This document shows positions 11,823 through 23,235 of a stretch of DNA of 64,000 bases, piece after piece. Within the stretch, counting starts at the first letter, position 1, and the number at the start of each line of letters is the position of its first letter. The stretch is from positions 186,001 through 250,000 of the forward strand of contig JAFKAC010000014.1 in the NCBI GenBank assembly GCA_025766275.1. The letters run 5' to 3'. Source of the DNA: Lactarius indigo (taxonomy: Eukaryota; Basidiomycota; Agaricomycetes; Russulales; Russulaceae). The notes below the pieces were generated by a model that saw only the letters and a list, made by a program, of their open reading frames with translations, was not told the origin of the DNA and ran no database searches. Position numbers and translations under genes: made by a program.

Positions 11823-13637
11823 ATGTCGCAGTTGCCCCCAAGATTTGAAGATGATCATCTCGACGAGGAGACCCCATTCCTCCCCGAAGACAGTGCTGAA
11901 CGGAAACCAACCCCGCTTCCCAGAGGGCAAATTGCAATTCTTCTCTCCGTGTGGCTCGTCGAGTCCATCATATCCAGTTCAATAAGCCCCTATCTCAACC
12001 AGGTACTGTAGACCAGCTAATTTGTATGAGACACATCGGACTTGACGTCTACCCCAGCTAGTGAAAGAGCTTCCGATCGTCGGCGGTGATGAAAGGAAGG
12101 TTGGATACTACACGGGGATCATAGTACGTCCCATTTACTCTCTGAAGGGTAGGGACGCACGGACCAACCGTATCACAGATGTCTGCGCATTTTGCTGCGG
12201 AGGCCGCCACTGTGCTCTATTGGAACCGCCTTTCCGACCATATCGGTCGCAAACCCGTGCTTTTGTTGTGTCTGATTGGCACAATCGTTTCCGTCATCGC
12301 ATTTGGCCTTTCCCGCTCCTTCTGGGCACTCGTCTTCAGGTACTTCTTACGTAAACGACATCATTGAGAAGTGTTATTCTCTGACAAGTCACTCTATGAC
12401 GGTTATAGCCGCTCCTTGCATGGTGCGCTGAAAGGATACCTTGGTGTCGTGAAAAGCATGGTGGCGGAGCTCACGGACGAAACTAACGTTGCACGTGGGT
12501 TTTCGATGTTACCAATGATTTGGTCCCTTGGCTATGTCGTTGGGTCAGCCATACTACCCACTATCCCGCTCTCCTACTGAAATATCAGGTTCTTAGTCCT
12601 TTCATTGGGGGCATGCTATCACGACCGCAAGATCGCTGGCCACACGCCTTTTCCCACCATTTCTGGGCTGAATACCCGTACTTCCTTCCATGCTTAGTGA
12701 CTGCCGCCTGCAGTTGCGCACCCTTCTCCGCCTGTGTCATGTACCTGAAAGAGGTTTGTCTACTGTCATATATTCCCTGAAACAAGATATATTGATATTA
12801 GACAGTGAGTTGTGGTCCACCCACTGTCCTCCGTCCTTCGGAGACTAGTTCGGATGCCGCCGGGGAAGAGTCGGCTGGCATTTCGCCGGTGTTGCCACCG
12901 AAAGGCCTAGAGAAGCCGCCTCCGCTACGCTCCATTCTCATAAGACCTGTCCTGGTCTCGATCTCTAGCTGTGCAACGCTCGCGTTCCTCTCCATAGCTG
13001 CATTCTCACTGATCCCTCTGGTCTGGTCGACATCGATCGAGTTAGGTGGGCTTGGCCTAAGCCCATCATCCATTGGTCTATGGATGTCTGGCTATGGATG
13101 CATGAATGGCATCGTTCAATATGCCTTTTTCCCGCGTTTGGTGTCACGATTTGGCCCAAAGGTTGTCTTTCTTACCAGCATCTCAATGTGCGCGCTGGTC
13201 TACGCCTTATTCCCATTCGAGAACTTGGCGATCCGCCATGCTTCTAGTGGTTCAATTGTGGCGGAGAGGCTGCTCATCACGTTACAGCTCTCGTCATTAT
13301 CTATCACCGAGATGGGATTTAGTAAGTTGATCCCGTGCTCCTTGCTGCGCGCTGGTACTGACACAGCACTAATCCATCAGGCACCATATATATGTACATT
13401 TCTTCTGCCGTTCCGAACAAGCGATCGCTTGGCGCGACGAATGGCCTTGCGCAGATGGTGGGTTCGGTCCAATGTATACTCGGACCAGCGGCAGCAGACT
13501 GGCTGTTTGCGTTCTCCCTGGTGAATAACATTTTGGGTGGGAACTTTGCATACGTAGTTCTTGTCGCATTAGTTGGTGTTGGTATATGCATTTCGGCGCA
13601 GCTTCCACGGAAGATGTGGACACATAGCAGTAACTAG
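11823..13637 (+). CDS. MFS transporter, DHA1-like, copy 1 (group A)
   Basis: Seven exons (11823-12002, 12058-12123, 12179-12339, 12409-12543, 12597-12753, 12802-13321, 13381-13637) splice to 491 residues with all GT-AG borders and no stop. The predicted 12-helix protein has a soluble N-tail (DDHLDEETPFLP), motif A after helix 2 (RLSDHIGRKPVLL, residues 99-111) and the antiporter motif C in helix 5 (GYVVGPFIGG, its last G-P made across the exon 4/5 junction, about residue 181). A Ser/Pro-rich central loop opens exon 6, and a conserved half ends GGNFAYVV. This fits a DHA1-type drug:H+ antiporter (relatives of yeast YCR023C and plant ZIF-like proteins); the substrate is unknown. The ATG was chosen because it aligns with the other copies; an in-frame ATG at 11775 would add 16 residues. 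Confidence 0.9.
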
Positions 13638-14372
13638 AGGCAACCGGACACCGAGTGCACAGAATTGTGTATATACTATTATAATCTAAAGGCGCTATCT
13701 CTCAGCATGCCGGCGCAACGGGTCAAGGACGCATATGCATTGTGTAGTTTAACTATTTAAGTAACTGAACACCAGAACGTATATGACCAACTCATACAGT
13801 AAGCGATTGTGCCATCCCCGGGCCTCAGAGGCACATTCAGCATGTCTGCATGCTCTATCATAGAAAGTTCTACAACTGCGTCTAAGATTTCATGCCTTGA
13901 CAAGGCATTGAGCAATCTTCTGAACTTATTCCAACGAACCAAGGCCCTGGCCTGGCTCGACGAATAAAGATCATTCCAGGCTTGAGCTGCACACCTCACT
14001 GGCACAGATTCAAACTTCTCATGTCGCAACGCTGCATCCACGTTCGGGTATGTCCGGCTGAGATACAGTTCTGATTCTTCTCTAGACGTCATTAGACAGC
14101 CGTCATTCAAGCTATCTGCGGCCGGGTGCCTACATCTAAAGCGAAGGCCTGCGGATTGGTGCACGCAATGACATCCAAAACGGGAAATTGGGACTTCCCG
14201 AAAACCTACGTACAAGTCTCTGATGCACGTGGCGATGCCAGTTGTCATTCGTTCCCAGTGAAACGGCTCAAACCAGATTTGTCAAGGAAGGCCGTAACTA
14301 CAGCCTGAGTATGGCCGCCACTGTCCAGTACAAGCTGACTGCCAGTGCTTGCTTGCATCTCTCCCTTCATCG
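13638..14372. other. Spacer between MFS copies 1 and 2
   Basis: No gene is supported. The spacer resembles those before copies 3 and 4 (words like CAGCATGCC..CGCAACGGG, GCATATGCA.TGTAGTT, and later AAATTGGGACTTCCC), so it is part of the group A repeat unit. A long minus-strand open frame here has no recognisable product and no conserved counterpart. Confidence 0.6.
14226..14233 (+). promoter_or_regulatory. CACGTGGC box upstream of MFS copy 2
   Basis: The box lies about 140 bases before the ATG in the context GATGCACGTGGCGATGCCA. The same box in similar context precedes copies 3 (16817-16824) and 4 (19440-19447). A CACGTG core is the classic E-box bound by bHLH factors. That it is functional here is inference from its retention in three spacers. 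Confidence 0.4.
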
Positions 14373-16174
14373 ATGTCACTTTCATCCCCAATATCCGAAG
14401 ACGATCACGTAGACGAGGAGACCCCATTCCTCCCCAGAGATGATGCCACACGAAAGCCAACCCCGCTACCGAGACTTCAAGTTGCAGTTATCCTCTCCAT
14501 CTGGCTCGTCGAGTCCCTCATATCCAGTTCCATAAGCCCCTACCTCAACCAGGTACTGTAAGCTGGCTGAACTGTATCCGTCAGGCTTGACGTCTACTCC
14601 AGCTCGTGAGAGAGCTCCCGATCGTCGGTGGCGATGGACGGAAGGTTGGATACTATACAGGCATCATAGTACGTCTCACTGACTCTCCCAAGGGAAGGGA
14701 TGGGCACCTAACCAACTGATAACAGGTGTCTTCGCATTATGCTGCCGAGGCAGTCACTGTGCTTTATTGGAGCAGTCTGTCCGACCATATCGGTCGCAAA
14801 CCGGTACTTTTGCTGTGTCTTGTCGGTGTCATCGTTTCCATCATTATGTTTGGCCTTTCCCGTTCCTTCTGGGCGCTCGTCTTTAGGTACCCCCTACGTA
14901 ATTGATGTCGTCGAGAATACCGTTCGCTGATGCGATGGTTACAGTCGCTCCTTGCATGGCGCGCTGAAGGGACACGTTGGTGTCGTGAAAAGTGTGATGG
15001 CGGAGCTCACGGATGAAACTAATGTCGCACGGGGATTTTCGATATTACCAGTGACTCAGTCTCTTGGTAATGCTATCGGGTCTGTAATTCCATCCACTAC
15101 CCCACTCTCCCGCTAAAATACTAGACGCTTAGTCCATTCATCGGGGGCATGCTATCGCGACCGCAAGATCGCTGGCCAGGCGTCTTTTCCCACTCTTTCT
15201 GGGCCGAATACCCGTACTTTCTTCCATGCTTCGTGGCTGCTACCTGTTGTTGTGCTTCGCTCACCGTCAATCTCATATACCTGCAAGAGGTTTGTTTACT
15301 GTCCCTTATTCCGTGAAACACGATATATTGATGTCAGACAGTCAAATTTGGTCCGCTCACTGAGCCCCGTCCTTCGGAGACTAGTTCAGATGCCACCGGA
15401 GAAGATCCAGCCGGTATTTCGCCCACATCACCACCGAAAGGCTCGGAGAAGCCGCCTCCGCTGCGCTCCATCCTCACAAGACCTGTCTTGATCTCAATCT
15501 CCAGTTATGCAATGCTCTCGCTCCTTGGCACTGCGGTAGACGCACTCATCCCTCTAGTCTGGTCGACATCGGTCGAGTTTGGTGGGCTGGGCCTGAGCCC
15601 AGCATCCATTGGATTGTGGATGTCTGGGTTCGGATGGATAAATGGCATCGTCCAATACGTTTTGTTCCCACGATTCGTGACCCGTCTTGGTCCGCGGCGT
15701 GCCTTTCTTACCAGCGTCTCGATGTATGCGCTCATCTATGTCTTATTCCCATTCGAGAACTTGGCGCTCCGTCATGCCTCCGGTAGTTCAAAAGTGGCGG
15801 AGAAGTTGCTCATCATGTTACAGCTGTCGTCAGCAGGGATCGCCGATATGGGATTTAGTAAGTCGGACCCACTCTCTGGGCTGTGCGCTGGCACTGACAG
15901 GGGCACCAAACCATTAGGCACCATATATGTGTACATTTCTTCTGCCATCTCCAACAAGCGATCGCTAGGTGCGGTGTATGGCCTCGCGCAGATGGTGGGT
16001 TCGATCCAGCGCGTGGTCGGACCGGCCGCAGCAGACTGGCTGTTTGCATTCTCCCTGACGAATAATGTTTTGGGTGGGAACTTTGCATACGTGATTCTCG
16101 TCGTTTTAGTTGGCGTTGCTTTGTGCGTTTCGGCACAGCTTCCGCGGAACACGTGGTCACAAAGGAGTAACTAG
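14373..16174 (+). CDS. MFS transporter, DHA1-like, copy 2 (group A)
   Basis: Exons 14373-14552, 14603-14668, 14726-14886, 14945-15079, 15133-15289, 15338-15857 and 15918-16174 give 491 residues. Motif A reads SLSDHIGRKPVLL, with S where most copies have R. Helix 5 reads GNAIGPFIGG, with N in place of the usual Y. The helix 4-5 loop keeps ELTDETNVARGFS. The last intron (15858-15917) is 60 nt, has no stop and keeps the frame, so its retention would simply insert 20 residues. Sequence is closest by eye to copy 3. It is intact and expected at a membrane like its neighbours. Confidence 0.9.
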
Positions 16175-16900
16175 AGGTAACTAGACAGTACACGATTTAG
16201 CGTATGCTACATATTGTGATCTAAAGATGTTCGGCATGCCAGTACAACGCGCCGAAGGTGCATATGCACGTAGTTCGACACAAATGATTATCTTATGAGC
16301 GATCGTGCTGTCCCGGACAAGGTCCCTGAATTCCACGGAGGCTTTCACATGCAGCGCGTAAGTGCTTGAGAAAACTCTACTCGACGTTCACTGGGACATA
16401 ACCCAAGTCCGTCTTCCATGATCTAAGCTTTTGTGACTGCTCGTCTTTAATTAATGTAGGGGAGGGGTTGGGGGACATAACATGATTGATTCCAAGATTG
16501 ACCTGGAGCCTTGCTCGAGATCCCGGCACAGCCCCAGTAACCGGCCCGGGCTGCACTCCTGGGCTCAGTGCAGGACAGTACTGTACATGCAGTAACTTAC
16601 TGTGCACAGATACCAAGTTCGTGTTTGTCCATGCTTGGCGAAGATACCCTTTCTCCCAACCCATCAGACGGCCGACCGCGCGCTTAAATCCCGACGGCCA
16701 ACGGGGTGGTGCCTGGCACTGGAGCAACGATGACCAAAACGAGCACTGGCATTCGAGATTTCCCGAGAACCTCCTTGCGGGCGAACACAGTTTACGTGTG
16801 ACTAATTTCTGTGATGCACGTGGCAGTGCGACGCTGTTGTCGCCCGCTTTTCTCCCAGTGCCACAACTAACAGCCAGATTATCCCCCGTCCCCACCACTG
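16175..16900. other. Spacer between MFS copies 2 and 3
   Basis: No gene is supported. It is a group A type spacer with GCATGCCAGTACAACG and GCATATGCACGTAGTT words after the upstream gene, and a TTTCCCGAGAACC box near 16758-16770. Open frames on both strands here overlap each other and lack any recognisable domain. Confidence 0.6.
16817..16824 (+). promoter_or_regulatory. CACGTGGC box upstream of MFS copy 3
   Basis: Context GTGATGCACGTGGCAGTGCG, 77 bases before the ATG. It is the counterpart of the boxes before copies 2 and 4. Confidence 0.4.
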
Positions 16901-18707
16901 ATGTCACGGTCTCCCCCAAGATCTGAAGGTGGTAGTCTCGACGAGGAGACCCCGTTCCTTCCCAAAGATGATGCTACACGAAGACCAACCCCACTGCCTA
17001 GGCTGCAGATTACGGTTCTCCTCTCCATCTGGCTCGTCGAGGCCATCATATTCCATTCCATAAGCCCCTACCTCAACCAGGTACTGTAAGCTGGCTAAAC
17101 TATGTCCGTCGGGCTTGACATCTACCCCAGCTCGTGAGAGAGCTTCCAATCGTTGGTGGTGATGGAAGGAAGGTTGGATACTACACAGGGATAATAGTAC
17201 GTCTCACTGACTCTCCCAAGGGAAAGGACGAGCGCCTGACTGACTGATAATAGGTGTCTGCGCATTATGCTGCCGAGGCGGTCACTGTGCTTTATTGGAG
17301 CCGTCTGTCCGATCATATCGGTCGCAAACCCGTGCTTCTGTTATCTCTTATCGGTGTAATTATTTCTGTCATCGCGTTTGGCCTTTCTCGTTCCTTCTGG
17401 GCAGTGGTCATTAGGTACCTCCCACGTAAATTACGTCATCGAGTATCGTTCACTGACACGATGGTTACAGTCGCTCCCTGCATGGTGCACTGAAAGGATA
17501 CGCTGGCGTCGTGAAAAGTACGATGGCAGAGCTCACGGATGAAACTAATGTCGCACGGGGGTTTTCAATGTTACCAATGTCTCGATCTCTTGGCTATGTT
17601 ATCGGGTCTGTTATACCGTCCATCATCCCGCTCGCACACTGAAATCTCGGGCTATTACTAGTCCTTTCATTGGGGGCATGCTGGCACGACCGCAAGATCG
17701 CTGGCCAGGCGTCTTTTCCCACTCTTTCTGGGCCGAATACCCATACTTCCTTCCATGCTTCGTGGCTGCTGCCTGTGGTTGTGCCTCGTTCACCGCCAAT
17801 CTCATATACCTGAAAGAGGTTTGTTTACTGTCCACTATTCCGCGAAACATGATATATATTGATGTCAGACAGTCAAATTTGGTCCGCTCACTGGGCCCCG
17901 GCTTCCTTCAGAGACTAGTGTAGATGCCGCCGAGGAAGAACCAGTCAGCATTTCGCCCGTCTTGCCACCGAAAGGCTCGGAGAAGCCGCCTCCGTTGCGC
18001 TCCATCCTCACAAGACCCGTCTCAATCTCGATCTCCAGTTATGCAATGCTCTCTCTCCTTGTCACCGCAGGACACGCACTTATCCCTCTAGTCTGGTCGA
18101 CATCGGTCGAGTTAGGTGGGCTGGGCCTGAGCCCGGCATCTATTGGTCTGTGGATGTCCGGGTACGGATGGATAAACGGAATCGTCCAATACGTTGTTTT
18201 CCCACGATTCGTGTCTCGGTTTGGTCTACGGGGTGTCTTTCTTACCAGCGTCTCAATATGCGCGCTCATCTACGCCATATTCCCATTCGAGAACTTGGCG
18301 CTCCGACATGGTTCCAGTGGTTCAGGAGTGGTAGAGAGGCTGCTCATCATGTTACAGTTGTTGTCAGTAGGGATCGCCGAAATGGGATATAGTAAGTCGA
18401 ACCCACTCTCTTGGCGAGGTGCCGACGCTGATAGAGCACAAATCCATCAGGCGCCTCATATATGTACATTTCTTCTGCCGTTGCTAACAAGCGATCTCTA
18501 GGCGCGACGAATGGCCTCGCGCACATGGTAGCTTCTATCCAACGCATGATTGGACCGGCGGCAGCAGACTGGCTGTTTGCGTTTTCCCTGACGAATAATG
18601 TTCTGGGTGGGAACTTTGCATACGTAGTTCTTGTCGTTTTAGTTGGTGTCGGTCTGTGCGTTTCGGCGCAGCTTCCACGGAACACGTGGAAATATAGCAG
18701 TAACTAA
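16901..18707 (+). CDS. MFS transporter, DHA1-like, copy 3 (group A)
   Basis: Exons 16901-17080, 17131-17196, 17254-17414, 17471-17605, 17662-17818, 17869-18391 and 18451-18707 give 492 residues. Exon 6 is 523 nt, one codon longer than in copies 1, 2 and 4, because of an extra residue in the central loop. Motif A is RLSDHIGRKPVLL and motif C is GYVIGPFIGG. The loop after helix 5 reads LARPQDRWP where the others have LSRPQDRWP. All junctions are GT-AG and in phase, so the gene looks functional. Confidence 0.9.
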
Positions 18708-19577
18708 GGGCAACAGACACAGAGTACACAGATTTAGCGCATCTCGTCGTGATCTAAAAGCGCTATCGCTCAGCATGCCAACGCAATGGGCCGAGAATGC
18801 ATATGTTGCATGTAGTTCGACTATAACTAGTCGTCAATTTATGCCAGGTCACATTGACCATCTTATATGCGATCGTCAGTCGCCGTGTGCTGTCCCTGAA
18901 TTCCATTGAGGCTTTCGCACTGGCACGCAGCGTGTCTGCATGCTCCAAAGAGTTCTACACCTGCATATAAGACATCATGTTCACTGAAACATAAATCCAT
19001 CTTCCATAATTCAAGCTCTGCGACTACTCGTCTTCCATTCTTATAGGGGAGAACTAGGGGGGGACAAGCCTGAGGTGGCCTCATCGAGCAATCAATTTTC
19101 CGAGTTCGAATCCGACGATCCCAGGCACCGGCCCGGCTCAATGAACAATCCCGGCCCGGGCTGCGCCTGGCCATTTCAACATCCTTTTGATCCTCTTCAA
19201 GTTGTAGCGCGGTCACTCAAGCTGTCGCACACACATTCGTGCGTGCTCGGCCAAGCTCCAGATGTCATCAGACAGCCGACATTTCCTGTGACCAGACGCC
19301 TACATCCAAAGCGAAGCCCTGTGGGTTGGTGCCTAGCGCTGCAGCCACGGTGTCCAAAACGAGAAATTGGGATTTCCCAAAAACCCCCGCGTATCTGCTG
19401 ATGCCCTGATAACTTGAAGGGAACCCAATCGCTGCGATTCACGTGGCGATGCCATGCAGTTCACTTCCGTCCCAATGCCATGGCTCGACCCAGATTTGTC
19501 AAGAAAGGCCGTAACTACTGTCTAATTATATAAACTGAGCGGCCTTTGAGCGCTTGCCTGTCTCTCCCCCCTCATCG
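18708..19577. other. Spacer between MFS copies 3 and 4
   Basis: No gene is supported. It again carries the group A spacer words (CAGCATGCCAACGCAATGGG near 18772) and a GAGAAATTGGGATTTCCC box near 19360, like 14180 in the copy 2 spacer. The small open frames are not conserved between spacers. Confidence 0.6.
19440..19447 (+). promoter_or_regulatory. CACGTGGC box upstream of MFS copy 4
   Basis: Context GCGATTCACGTGGCGATGCC, 131 bases before the ATG. It is the third occurrence of this box in a group A promoter. Confidence 0.4.
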
Positions 19578-21394
19578 ATGTCACAGTCACCTCCACGATT
19601 TGAAGATGATCGTCTCGACGAGGAGACCCCATTCCTCCCCAAAGTCGATGCTACGCGAAATCCGACCCCGCTGCCTAGGCTGCAAATTACGGTTCTCCTC
19701 TCCATTTGGGTTGTTGGGTCCATCATGATCCATTCCGTAAATCCCTACATCAACCAGGTACAGTAAACTAGCTGGGCTGTATGGGGCACGTCGGGCTTGA
19801 CCTCTACCCCAGTTGGTGAAAGAGCTTCCGATCGTCGGTGGCGATGAAAGGAAGGTCGGATACTACACGGGGGTTATAGTACGTCTCACCTACTCTCTAA
19901 AGGGGAGGGACGCGCACTGAACCAATTGGATCACAGGTGTCCGCGCACTTTGCTGCAGAAGCCGCCACTGTGCTCTATTGGAACCGCCTTTCCGACCATA
20001 TCGGTCGCAAACCCGTGCTTCTATTGTGTCTTGCTGGTGAAATCGCTTCTGTCATCGTGTTTGGCCTCTCTCGTTCCTTTTGGGCGCTTGTCCTCAGGTG
20101 AGGCACTGCCAAATAAATGCCATCATCGAGAATGTCATTCGCTGACGTGATGGTCACAGCCGAGCTTTGGACGGCGCTTTCAAAGGATACGTCGGTACCG
20201 TGAAAAGCACAATGGCGGAGCTCACGGACGAAACTAATGTTGCTCGGGGGTTTTCGATGTTACCAATGTCTTGGTCTCTTGGCTATGCAATTGGGTCAGT
20301 CGCACTATCCGCGATCCATCACCTCGCTCCTCTGCTGAAATCCCGCCTCCAAGTCCTCTCATCGGGGGTATTTTATCACGACCGCAAGATCGCTGGCCAG
20401 GCGTCTTTTCCCATTCCTTCTGGGCTGAACATCCATACTTCCTTCCATGCTTCGCGGTTGCTGCCTGTGGTTGCGCCTCATTTGCTGCTAATGTGATGTA
20501 CCTGAAAGAGGTTTGTCCCCTGTCATCTATTCAATGAAACACGATATATTCATATCAGACAGTGAACGGTGGTCTGCTCACTGGGCCTCGTCCTCCAGAG
20601 ACCAGTTCTGATGCTGCCGAGGGAGATTCGGCCAGCATTTCGCACCCCTTGCCACCGAAAGGCTCAGAGAAGCCGCCTCCGCTACGCTCCATTCTCACAA
20701 GACCTGTCTTGATCTCGATCTCCAGCTATGCAATGCTTGTGCTCCTTACTACAGCAGCACTCGCGCTGATCCCTCTAGTCTGGTCGACGTCGATCGAATT
20801 AGGCGGGCTGGGCCTGAGCCCGGCATCCATCGGGTTATGGATGTCTGGCTATGGATGCATGAATGGCATCGTCCAATATGCCCTTTTCCCACGCCTTGTG
20901 TCACGCTTTGGCCCACGGGGTGTCTTCCTTGCCAGCGTTTCAGTGTGTGCGCTCATCTACCCCTTATTCCCTTTCGAGAACTGGGTGCTCCGTTATGCCT
21001 CCAGCGGTCCAAAAGTTGCGGAGAAGCTGCTCATCACGTTACAGCTGTCATCATTAGGTATCGCCGAGATAGGATTTAGTCAGTTAATCCCGCTCTCCTT
21101 GCTGCACACTAGCACTAATAGAGCACATATTCTTCAGGTGCCTCATATCTGTTCATTTCTTCTGCCGTTCCCAACAAGCGATCGCTGGGCGTGACGAATG
21201 GCCTTGCGCAGACGGTGGCGTCGATCCAACGCATGGTTGGACCAGCAGCAGCGGACTGGTTGTTTGCATTCTCCCTGATGAATAACATTTTGGGCGGGAA
21301 CTTTGCATACGTGGTTCTCGTCGTTTTAGTTGGTGTCGGTCTGTGCGTGTCGGCGCAACTTCCACGGAACGTATGGACACATAGCAACAACTAG
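19578..21394 (+). CDS. MFS transporter, DHA1-like, copy 4 (group A)
   Basis: Exons 19578-19757, 19813-19878, 19937-20097, 20160-20294, 20354-20510, 20559-21078 and 21138-21394 give 491 residues. It differs from its neighbours at helix 1 (VVGSIMIHSVNPYINQ for VVESII.SSISPYLNQ, so the usual Glu is Gly) and in exon 4 (SRALDGAFKGYVGT for SRSLHGALKGY). Motif A (RLSDHIGRKPVLL) and motif C (GYAIGPLIGG) are kept. The exon 6 donor is GTCAGT rather than GTAAGT. The frame is open throughout. Confidence 0.88.
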
Positions 21395-23235
21395 AGGCAA
21401 CCGGACAGACCAAGTATTGTATTATGCGACCATTACGATTTTAGTTGATCCATGTATAATACGAAAAAAAGAAGCATTGAATGTACTAGGGCATGCAGTA
21501 TAATCTCCATTGGGACCTTGTACTATTTGGAAGACAATGATACCCATCCTGATTGCGGTGCCCTCTCCCATCCACGTTTGTGTGCACGATTTCGCTGCCT
21601 ACGGCAACTCATGACAGACATCACTGAAAGCAAGGAGCAACAGACGTTTCGCTTGCATCACCTCGGAGTGGGTAGCAACCCACAGTACCAACGACAGTGC
21701 GATGCGAATCGTGCGATGTAGAGCAAGTAGTCTACAAGTGGTCTCTGTTTGAGAGGCGAGGCGATTTTCAGTTGCTCGACAACTCCAAGTCACCCGAGCA
21801 CGATGGTGGGACGACAGACATTCAGATGAGCAGCCACTGAGTACTGAGTACTGAGACTCCATTGAGATCCAATCTGGGTTCGAAGATGACATCATCGCGC
21901 TAGTATGCTCGACTTTCCGGGTACAGTGTCCAGCACTGACGAGTGGAACTGGGCGTGCGAATTAACTTACTCTGAGAACCTGAAGCTACTGTGTGAGCGG
22001 AGGTTAGTTGCCAATAGACTATTCCATCATGCTATACATGAACAATAGTCAGAAACTGTATAGATCGACATCCCCTTCAGTGGATAGTTCGAGTTTCTTT
22101 GATGCTTCGATTTTTGAGCGTAGTTTTTTTATTTACTGGTATTGGCATCCGCATGGATGCTTGAATTAGCAAACAAAATATGCAGTTACACTGGCAATAC
22201 GAACACTTCTGATCGATAGGCAACCAGCCGAGCGCCGGCGATTCAAGAGTTCTGAAATCAAGATCAGAGTTTTGGCAGATCGGTCACTCTGGTAACAGAA
22301 TGTGCCTGAGCCAATTCAGGGTCATGACTCATGATGCATGACGAAATGAAAGTCGCCGCTGGAATGCTGATCATATGATACCAGGATTCGATCCACTCAA
22401 CGTTGCGTTAGCATGTGAACATTTTCTTACAGAAAAATCCAGCCCTGACATTTGATTCGAACTTGCGAAGGCCGACTTCTAGGGATTCAGAGCAGGGAGC
22501 GAAATAATTTGGGTGGGACAAGCCCCTTGCATGAATTGCCGGAGCCTCGGGATTGGTGCCCGAACTGATATTCGCAATACAAGGTACTTGTCTAACCCCA
22601 ACCTATCCTCAAAACCGCTTTGGTCTCAGGCCACCACGCGGAACAGAAATGTACTGTTGTTTATTTCGGGACCACCAAAAGCATACTGACGCATAGTGCG
22701 AGCACACTTCACAGGAGGGAGTCCCAGACATTCAACCTAGGTTTACGATAGTGTGTGATCAGGTACGCCTGCCTTTTCCCGAATTTGTTCTGGAAAATAA
22801 TGGCGATAGTTGCTTTGGGGTGGTGAATGATTGCGAGAAGTGCGGACGAACGTAACAAGAGCAAAGATCACAAGTTCCTGGGAACTGAGAATAAAAGGGG
22901 TCAACCTACTTCTTTATTTATACAGTATACGTCAAGTCCTCCGGCCATCATAGAATTCTAGATCATTATACCGACATTAGGGTGACAAGTCCTGCGGCCC
23001 AATGATAAGGCGAATCCCGCCAAAAACAGGGTGTGTTGCCTTTGATGTTACCCAAAAATCCCACTCGATGTTACGTGGCCTATGATCCCAGGGGTAAAAT
23101 ATCTGAATTCGATCTCTCTTTCTTGGGCAATTATGCCTCAGAAATTGCTCCCACCCCAGTTTGCATTTCATCACTGTTATCTATAAATTTTCGTCGTTAC
23201 TGGCGTGGTGTCCCATTGGAATCCGCACTACTCCA
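21395..23235. other. Long spacer between MFS copies 4 and 5
   Basis: This is 1.84 kb without a supported gene. Open frames are short, and I recognise no domain and no repeat shared with the other spacers beyond the first tens of bases. The spacer marks a step in divergence, since copy 5 is the most distinct group A member. Confidence 0.55.

Noticed and set aside
13757..14248. 163-codon open frame on the minus strand in the group A spacer
   Set aside because: The related spacers before copies 3 and 4 do not keep this frame, and no known motif is present.
16377..16926. Overlapping 180- and 146-codon frames on opposite strands
   Set aside because: Both fall in the repeated spacer and promoter of MFS copy 3 and overlap its start. 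No domain and no conservation in sister spacers.
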